Origin: Cudoniella acicularis
Lineage: Eukaryota > Ascomycota > Leotiomycetes > Helotiales > Helotiaceae
Assembly (NCBI GenBank): GCA_013054445.1
Contig: JAAMPI010000651.1
Coordinates: 1 to 29,306 of the forward strand
Length of the DNA stretch: 29,306 bases
Direction of reading: 5' to 3'
The notes under the pieces were generated by a model that saw only the letters and a list, made by a program, of their open reading frames with translations, had not been told where the DNA came from and ran no database searches. A program made the translations under genes and the position numbers. Shown here piece by piece: positions 23,293-29,306 of the stretch (the first letter of the stretch is position 1; each line of letters starts with the position of its first letter).

Positions 23293-25083
23293 ATGTCGAC
23301 TCCATCCTATACCCATCGCATTCGGAGAAGGCCTGTTCCGACAGAGATCATAGGCCACTCGGATGATCTCGAAGTGGCTAGCAAGTTCCTTTCGCAGGGT
23401 GAAAAAGCAGTCTTGCAAGTCATCGATGCACCATATGATGGGACAGCGGCGCAGGTGCTTGCCGTGTTCAGCTTAAGCGACGACATCGCCGAGGGCATGA
23501 AAAGTCTTCCGCCACATGGTAGTGGGACTGCAAGGATTCTAGATATCACTACCCATTCTGATTTCATCATCACCGGCCTCAGAGAAACGAAGGGTCCGGA
23601 GAAAACACGACCAGCCAGAGATGTCTTGATCAAGTTTCTGCAAGATACGTATACGCAGCCATTTGAGGAACGGCGGATTTTCAGATGGCTCAATGACCCG
23701 CTTCTCGTAAACGACATCGGGAGCATAGCCTCCCAATGGTCTCAGCGTTTGGGCGGTGGTAATACAAACTTTTATCGCCTTGTCAACCGCACGAGCCTAC
23801 AACAGGATCCTTTGGATTACGACCTCCATCCAAGAGACTCATACTTGACTTGTGCGCAAGATGCAAATGGCCGGTTGATAGGTGAGTATGCTTGATTATG
23901 TTGTCGCCTGTTGCTCACAAGCCTCCAGCCATCATAGTGAACGATGTCTGGTCCGGGCAAACATTTGAAGTAAACAAATCTCGTGAGAACGACATCCTTT
24001 TTCAAAATCCACGCAGCATTTCGGAAAATACTGGCTGGGACCAGTTGGACCTCCCTTTCGGACGGATCCGTCGACACCTTCGCTAAACTCCTAGTCCTGG
24101 ACTTCTTTCTTGCGTCCATTTATTTGCAGCCCGTGGATTACTATAGTCCCCTGATCTACTCACAATTGCCGGAGAGAGAAGTTCTAAAGCTTTCGCTCAC
24201 CAAAAACCCTCATCTTCAAGTTCCCTTAGGCCTCTTCGAGCCTCGTCTATCTGCTAAGAGCAAGGAGGCCTTCAATGAGATAGAGCACGCCGAAGGAATC
24301 CTTAGAAGTGTCCACAACTTAGTAGATTCCATTGAATTTGTGGTCGCAGCACTCAAGCAAAATAACACCGCAAGCACGCAGCAGCCTGTCCACAAAGACT
24401 ACGAGAGACGCATGCAAGAGCTAGAAGCATTGTGCACAGAGCGCGGCAACAATGCGAAGAGGGCCCTAGAGGCTCTTAACCGCCAGCTGGACTACCTGAC
24501 GAAGCGGCACGCTATCCGCGAAGCCAAGGCGATCAAGATCCTGACAATACTAGCTTCCTTGTATCTGCCCTTGTCACTCTCGGCCTCCGTGTTGGGCATG
24601 CAATCCCCATTTAAACAAATCGCCCACACCCGACTGACAAGTAACGATAGTGACCAGAACTTGATCGGAACAAACTTACTGTTCGACTTCTTCGGCGTAT
24701 TCATCGGGCTCGCCACCGTCACTATATTCATCGTCTATGCCATTAGACTTGGACTTTGGATCAAATCAGAGGGACTAGGTATAATCTCAAAGCACTTCAG
24801 CAGCCCGTTCTCAATCTTCTACTATGGAAGGCGATGGCGCTTTGGTGGGCGAGGAGGCGATATCTTCGAGTTTATCCAGGTCCTCACTGCATGGTGTATC
24901 GGCGCCGGACTTTGCCTCACACTCCTGGTGATATTCCTCGTTGGCATGCTGAAATCAGCCCAAAAAGCATGGAATACTGCAAGAAATGTGTTCGCGGCGT
25001 ACATTGTGGTTAGCGGGGTTCTCCTCGTGTGCTATGCCGGTACTTACTGGACCTTGTACACCAGGAGGCTTCGGCGGCGATAG
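23293..25083 (+). CDS. CorA-like membrane protein with ambiguous frame junction
   Basis: A multi-pass membrane protein resembling fungal CorA-like Mg2+ transporter family members. It starts at the ATG at 23293. Intron 1 is 23882-23928 (GTGAGT...CAG). Next, either a second intron at 23983-24094 (GTGAGA donor, CTAAAC, TAG acceptor; 543 aa in total) or a one-base frame shift near 24083 (about 580 aa) is needed to reach the final frame. The C-terminal part has a coiled-coil stretch (QELEALCTERGNNAKRALEA) and then TM1 (ILTILASLYLPLSLSASVLG) ending in GMQ where CorA proteins have GMN. TM2 lies near 24675-24760, and two more hydrophobic segments near 24870-24950 and 24990-25060. Four rather than two C-terminal segments, and GMQ, set it apart from classic CorA, so ion transport is not assured. 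Neighbours give no functional link. Confidence 0.75.
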
Positions 25084-26054
25084 ACTCCGTGCTCTCCTCT
25101 GATTAAGCCTGGTTCGAAGTCGTTTGCTACTTTGTTCGTAGGTTTATAAGCTAGCTTATAAAATATTCATAATCATGTTACGAATACACGACAATCGATG
25201 GCCCGAGGCTCGGCAGGCAGGACCGCACAGAGAACCATTGACGGAGATCACGGGACGGTTAGTCACGTAATGGAGTCCAAGGAATGCCGACGGATTCCAT
25301 TGGGCAGGCAGGAATCCATAGGACTCCTAGGCACAAGGGACTGTATAATTAGATAGCTTTTCTTAAACAGAAGGCTTATACTTAACTTTATTAATTACAC
25401 TTCTTTATTGCCCACTAGTTTTCAGTTCCTTAATAAGCTCTCCTATCACCCTCCTTCGACTCACCCAAAACTGCTAGTAAAGCAGCTCCACTCACCTTTC
25501 CGCATACAAGCAGATTGTCTTCATGTTAGGATTGGCGTGTGATAATCAGCTGTTATTTCCAGAAGGAAAATCTTCTTCCCTACAAGTCTTGTATCCCGAA
25601 AACAAGAGGAAAATGACAATGGGATTCAGTAATGTGTGGGTGGGGAACAAAGCCGGTACGTGAAACATTACACTGCTTTCTTGTGCTCCCCTCATTTGAT
25701 GTGACACCCATCTCCCGTTCATAAGACTCCCTACAGACACGAGGAAAGTCGTGACAAACATTGACCCAATCGCTATTTTAACTTCTGCGTCGATCGGAGC
25801 AGTTTCACGGGTTTCCGTCTTGAAGGCTGCACTACATCTTCTGCAATGCATCACAGTACCTGTTATGATCTTGAAGTTTGATTGCTAAATGATGAAGTTC
25901 TCGGGCGTGTTGACGTGGAGGAAAAGTACTCAGATGATGCCCCGTTCTTTACTTCCTAAATAATTTCCTGCGAACAATCTTGCCTATGAATTGAAGTCCA
26001 ACATCAATGCGAACTTAAGATCTTCACAATTTCCGAAGTGAAAATGCTTTCGCC
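25084..26054. other. Gene-free stretch between the CorA-like gene and HET pseudogene
   Basis: The first part should hold the 3' UTR of the CorA-like gene. 25200-25340 is GC-richer, with GGCAGGCAGGA words repeated at about 25209 and 25302. A 102-codon minus frame at 25546-25854 begins with ATG ATG and has a hydrophobic stretch (IAIGSMFVTTFLVSVGSLM). It could be a relic of a small membrane protein, but it overlaps the repeat copy, so I leave it uncalled. Confidence 0.4.
25440..25560 (+). repeat. Dispersed repeat, copy 2
   Basis: Second copy of the repeat described at 18336-18460, in the same orientation and with the same word order (TAAAGCAGC, ACTCACCTTT, CAGCTGTTATT). By eye, divergence is around 30 percent within the aligned block. 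Confidence 0.5.
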
Positions 26055-28141
26055 ATGAGATTTTCCCCCTTTGAAAATCTGCAGCCTCTGCGAGCAACTC
26101 TTCGTTACCTATCAAGACCCAGACGGCAAAGATTCTGAGAACTCTAAGTCTATCCGGAGCAAGATTTGTGACTCCGATGAAGGGTATAAGTACACGCGAA
26201 CTAGACAAGAGCTGGAGCATTCTGCTAGGCTCAAATATGTTTTCTGCCTTGCTATTGCGGTTCACGATAAGGCCTACAAGAAAACGAAGAACAAGAACGA
26301 CGACGATGACAAGAACTAAAGCATACGGGTGGAGGGGCAGACAACCGATGCCGGAAAGAATTTTTTTTGGGGGACTTTTCACTATAAAAGGTAACTTCCC
26401 CTTCACGAAAATTAATACGAAACAGATTTTTGACTGGACATATAGAAAACTCACCTTGTAAATTAGCCAGGGAAATAGAATTTCTGAACGAACTTGGCTC
26501 GCCGGAAATCTTTAAGCTTGCCCGCCAATAGCAGACTGAATGCCTGTCAATTCACCCCAAATGTGCCCGTAATAAGCTTGTCGATCTCCCAACTAGGCTT
26601 GTTCATGTATCCCAGTTGGGAGAGCCTGAGTCTGCCCACCTTGGCGAAACCCGAGGGCAGAAGGGCCAACACTGCACATTGAGTTATTGTTGGGGCCCAC
26701 CCCATTCTCAGCCCCTCTCTACTAAGAAGGAAAGGTGCAACGACTACCTTAAGAAACTACCATATAACGACTTGCCCAAGACTATCCTTGATGCCTCCCA
26801 GGTAACTCGGAATCTTGGACTCCAATACATCTGGATTGGCTCGCTACGTATCATTCAGAACGACAAAGATGATCTCCTGAGGGAACTCAAAAAAAGTTTC
26901 ACATCTATGAAAACAACCAATTTACGATCTCCGCCGCGTGTGTCTCTGATTGCAATACAAGCTTTCTTATCTCCCGGGAAAGAGAAACTGATTATTTCAC
27001 TGCCGAAGAGCATAACGGGCCGTTTTCCCTTTCATTGCGTATTGACAAGGGCACGATGGGATCCGCTCTGGTTTCGCAGGATGCACGCCAATGGTCCCAG
27101 GCCGGACACAGCCAATAGCCTATTAACAAGCGAGCATGGACTTCGTAGGAGGCATTGCTCGCGCCCCGACTACTCATTTCCACTGGCTTACATATGATCT
27201 GGGGATGTCAAACCAGCTTTTGTCCGAAACCACCTCATCCAACCATGACAATTCCTGTCCCGCGGTAAGAAAATCTGACACCGAATATGATGAGGTCGTC
27301 ACCAGCGATTCTTTGAGAGAAAGTCCCTAGGCTTCTACTAGCCTCTTATGGGATTATACTTCTACTACCATCAAGAAAATCGAGACCTCTACTACTCTTG
27401 TTAAATATGACGAAGCCAACGAGGGATTCAGCGATCCCTCGATAGGGGAAGCTGGCGAAACCTGGCGTGAAATTTTGAAAAATCTCATCGACCGCGAACT
27501 TACCAAGGAAACAGATGAGCTGGTGGCCATCTCGGCCATTGTCGAAAAATTCGCCCCTCATTTTAAATGTCAGTATTTGGCAGGGCTTTGGAAGCGTCAC
27601 CTACTTCACGATCTCACGTGGACAGGGGTCCCGATGAAAAGCTAAAAGCACTGGACTCTGGAAGTCCATCTTGGTCTTGGGCGTCCGTGAAGGGAAAGAT
27701 CTTGTTTGAGCCTTCACTTCGACTAGTCTGTCCGACATCCGAAATAATCAGCTGTCATGTTTCGCTTAGTTAGGATAAAGCCCCTTTTGGGAGTCACAGG
27801 AGGCCAGCTGATTATCCGTGGTTATTTAAAAGAGATGCAGCTTACTAGAAATGACCGCTTAACGGGTAGACGATAGTGGTAAGGTTGTTTCGGTGGCGTT
27901 TGAAAGTGACGGTTATGAGCAGATTTTTCGAGGAGACAGGAAGACTATGCAGGTTTGGTGCTTCACTCTCGGACATACACCCCAGGTTTTTCATGAGCCA
28001 TTGTGGAATTGCCACTCGATCCTTCTAATTAAGAGGCAAGCTCAACATGGATGGTACCAGAGATTAGGGTATGTTAGGGAATATAGCAGATTGCCGTTGT
28101 GGTGGGAGCAGTGCGACAAGGAGGAAGCCATAATTGTTTGA
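26055..28141 (+). pseudogene. HET-domain (heterokaryon incompatibility) pseudogene
   Basis: Remains of a full-length HET protein, a family that triggers cell death after fusion of genetically different fungal individuals. Fragments in correct order but changing frames are: an N-terminal C-x2-C region (ICSLCEQLF, 26077 on); CLSIHPKC then LPTRLVHV (26538-26610); LSYCWG (26679-26696); WIGSLRII where WIDSLCII is usual (26832 on); FTISAACVSDCNTSFL; NKRAWT followed by EALLAPRLLI; LAGLWKRHLLHDLTW; PSWSWAS; GGQLIIRG; and a C-terminal frame ending at 28141. Lesions include TAG at 26529, 27116, 27146 and 27771, TAA at 27643, and frame shifts at the A-run 26889-26895 and near 27630, with another likely at the C-run 26065-26069 by the ATG at 26055. 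A possible true intron is 26391-26466. No intact product is expected. Confidence 0.85.
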
Positions 28142-28371
28142 GACTTTATTCTTATTTATCAATACTATAATTTTGCTAGCCGGAAATTGATATAAATTGT
28201 CTTTTCCTTTTCGTCAAATATTTTAAATGTTATTAGATATAAATTCATATAATTTTAATACCCAAAATGCCCTTTATATATTACGTATAAACTCTTCTGT
28301 CTGCTACCTACTTAGCTTAAAGCGTTGAGGCGCTATAAATATATCCTTATTCGTAGCTCTCCTCTTCTTTC

Positions 28372-28444
28372 TAGGCGATTCAATTGATAACTTTTCACCT
28401 CTTAGATAGCCTTCTTAAACTATAAGAGGTAAGATAATCGCCTA
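28372..28444. repeat. Bipartite inverted repeat (hairpin)
   Basis: TAGGCGATT at 28372-28380 is the exact complement of AATCGCCTA at 28436-28444. Inside it, ACCTCTTA at 28397-28404 is the exact complement of TAAGAGGT at 28423-28430. The two stems are nested and separated by an asymmetric loop (16 and 5 nt). Confidence 0.6.
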
Positions 28445-28954
28445 ACTTCTTAACAGAAGATAGAATCGATCTAGTCTGTATGAACTATTTACTTCAGCTA
28501 TAAAAATCACGATCGCTACTAAAAACGTAAGTAATAGTACTTGAGGTTATTTTTAATATAGAGAAATATCGGATCCAAGCACTAGCCGCATGTTATCCCA
28601 GTTTACTCACAGTACGATATTATATATAAGGCTGATGCGCTTATAGCTTTAACCGGAATTACTAAGATAAGACACGATTTCTATATAGATAGGTTTTAGG
28701 CAGTGGTTTAGAAATTAGATATTGATGCGCTGCTTATGCGGTCGTGCGACAGGTTTAGAGACTGGCCCTAAACCTCGGCTTTGTGAAAGTGTTATTTATA
28801 GGCAGTAAATATATTATAAAGTATAAAAATATAGTCAAAGGCACTTATCTTTAAAATAAAACATCCTTCTTAATAACTGAGTCCTAAGTTCTAAGCTCGC
28901 TGGTGTCTACTTTGAAATTATTAATTGGATCTTCGATACTACATAGCTACTCGA

Positions 28955-29044
28955 GCTTTGAATGAGAAACAGACGATGAATGAGAAGCAGCTATCGAATG
29001 TAAAGTAAACGTTGAATAAGAAGTAAAACTTCAAACGACAAGCA
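28955..29044 (+). repeat. Tandem array of five imperfect 18-bp units
   Basis: The units start at 28955, 28973, 28991, 29009 and 29027 and share a GAATGAGAAGCAG-like core. The first two are most alike; the last is the most diverged. No coding frame runs through the region. Confidence 0.6.
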
Positions 29045-29150
29045 ATCAGTATATAGATTCAAAATTTCTAGTGACTAAAAAGCACTTACCAAAAGTGTTT
29101 GGCACCGTCAGCGATGCAATGGGGTCATGAATTCGTATCTCATAACTTTT

Positions 29151-29306
29151 CCGTTCCTATCCTATCCTTTCCCCTCTACCCTACAATAATACAGTAAAAC
29201 AAAAAAGACGCAAAGAGCATCTACGCATTCCCAGCAAGGACATTCTCCCTCCTCTCTAGCACAGTAGTCTCTTCACTCCCCTCACTTCTACTTCCACCCG
29301 CACCCC
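29151..29306 (+). promoter_or_regulatory. CT-rich end, possible promoter of a gene beyond the window
   Basis: From about 29150 composition changes abruptly from AT-rich to pyrimidine-rich (CCTATCCTATCCTTTCCCC, later CTCCCTCCTCTC). This resembles the leader before the Zn2Cys6 gene, so a plus-strand gene may start past the window edge. No start codon in context is visible. Confidence 0.25.

Larger units (their letters stand above)
28142..29150. other. AT-rich gene-free region
   Basis: No coding frame of note. The DNA is TA-rich, as expected for repeat-induced point mutation of old repeats, and contains one hairpin and one short tandem array listed separately. Confidence 0.5.

Noticed and set aside
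25546..25854. 102-codon minus-strand frame with one hydrophobic segment
   Set aside because: It has an ATG but no family motif, and its 3' end runs into the dispersed repeat copy; not enough to call a gene.
27740..27830. Apparent inverted repeat ATAATCAGCTG / CAGCTGATTAT, suggesting a miniature transposon
   Set aside because: Both words lie in decayed HET C-terminal coding sequence; the second encodes the recognisable GGQLIIRG stretch, so the pairing is probably chance.

Overview
The window looks like a gene-poor stretch of a filamentous ascomycete (Pezizomycotina) nuclear genome. The evidence is many short spliceosomal introns (44 to about 118 nt) with GT...AG ends and CTAAY/CTGAC-like branch sites, together with fungus-specific families: a Zn2Cys6 regulator with a fungal_trans domain, a HET domain, a PNP_UDP domain of the fungal STAND/NLR type, a fungal ubiquitin-like domain, a WSC-like secreted protein and a CorA-like membrane protein. 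A Leotiomycetes-like fungus is my guess, not something the sequence proves. Only six protein-coding loci and one clear pseudogene occupy about 29 kb. The rest is AT-rich or pyrimidine-rich DNA with repeats.

Layout from left to right. 61-965 (+): 3' part of a METTL24-like methyltransferase gene whose 5' end lies outside the window. 966-5895: no supported gene, but a G-quadruplex-type microsatellite, a diverged tandem array with a unit near 255 bp (2340-3240), small minisatellites and a long CT-rich leader. 6013-8706 (+): a seven-exon Zn2Cys6 transcription factor of 804 aa, preceded by a candidate leader intron and an upstream ORF. 8707-13275: gene-free and AT-rich. 13276-15378 (-): a protein with an N-terminal helical region and a C-terminal ubiquitin-like domain. 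15659-16609 (-): a nucleoside-phosphorylase-like domain protein transcribed toward it. 16610-20157: gene-free, with an AT-only palindrome. 20158-21288 (-): a secreted two-module WSC-like protein with a Ser/Thr-rich tail. 21289-23292: gene-free, with a cluster of hairpins. 23293-25083 (+): a CorA-like membrane protein with an ambiguous frame break. 26055-28141 (+): a HET-domain pseudogene with many lesions. 28142-29306: AT-rich DNA with a hairpin and an 18-bp repeat array, then a CT-rich end that may be the start of another promoter.

The most interesting theme is the 13276-28141 half. A PNP_UDP-type domain, a ubiquitin-like/helical protein, a CorA-like membrane protein and a decayed HET gene all belong to families linked to, or commonly fused in, fungal allorecognition and STAND immune proteins. 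They sit among AT-rich repeat relics. The PNP and ubiquitin-like genes are 280 bp apart on the same strand, and one possible splice would join them in frame. Whether they form a split or fused immune receptor is inference. All gene models here were spliced by eye and rest on splice signals, reading-frame arithmetic and family motifs; no database search was possible.
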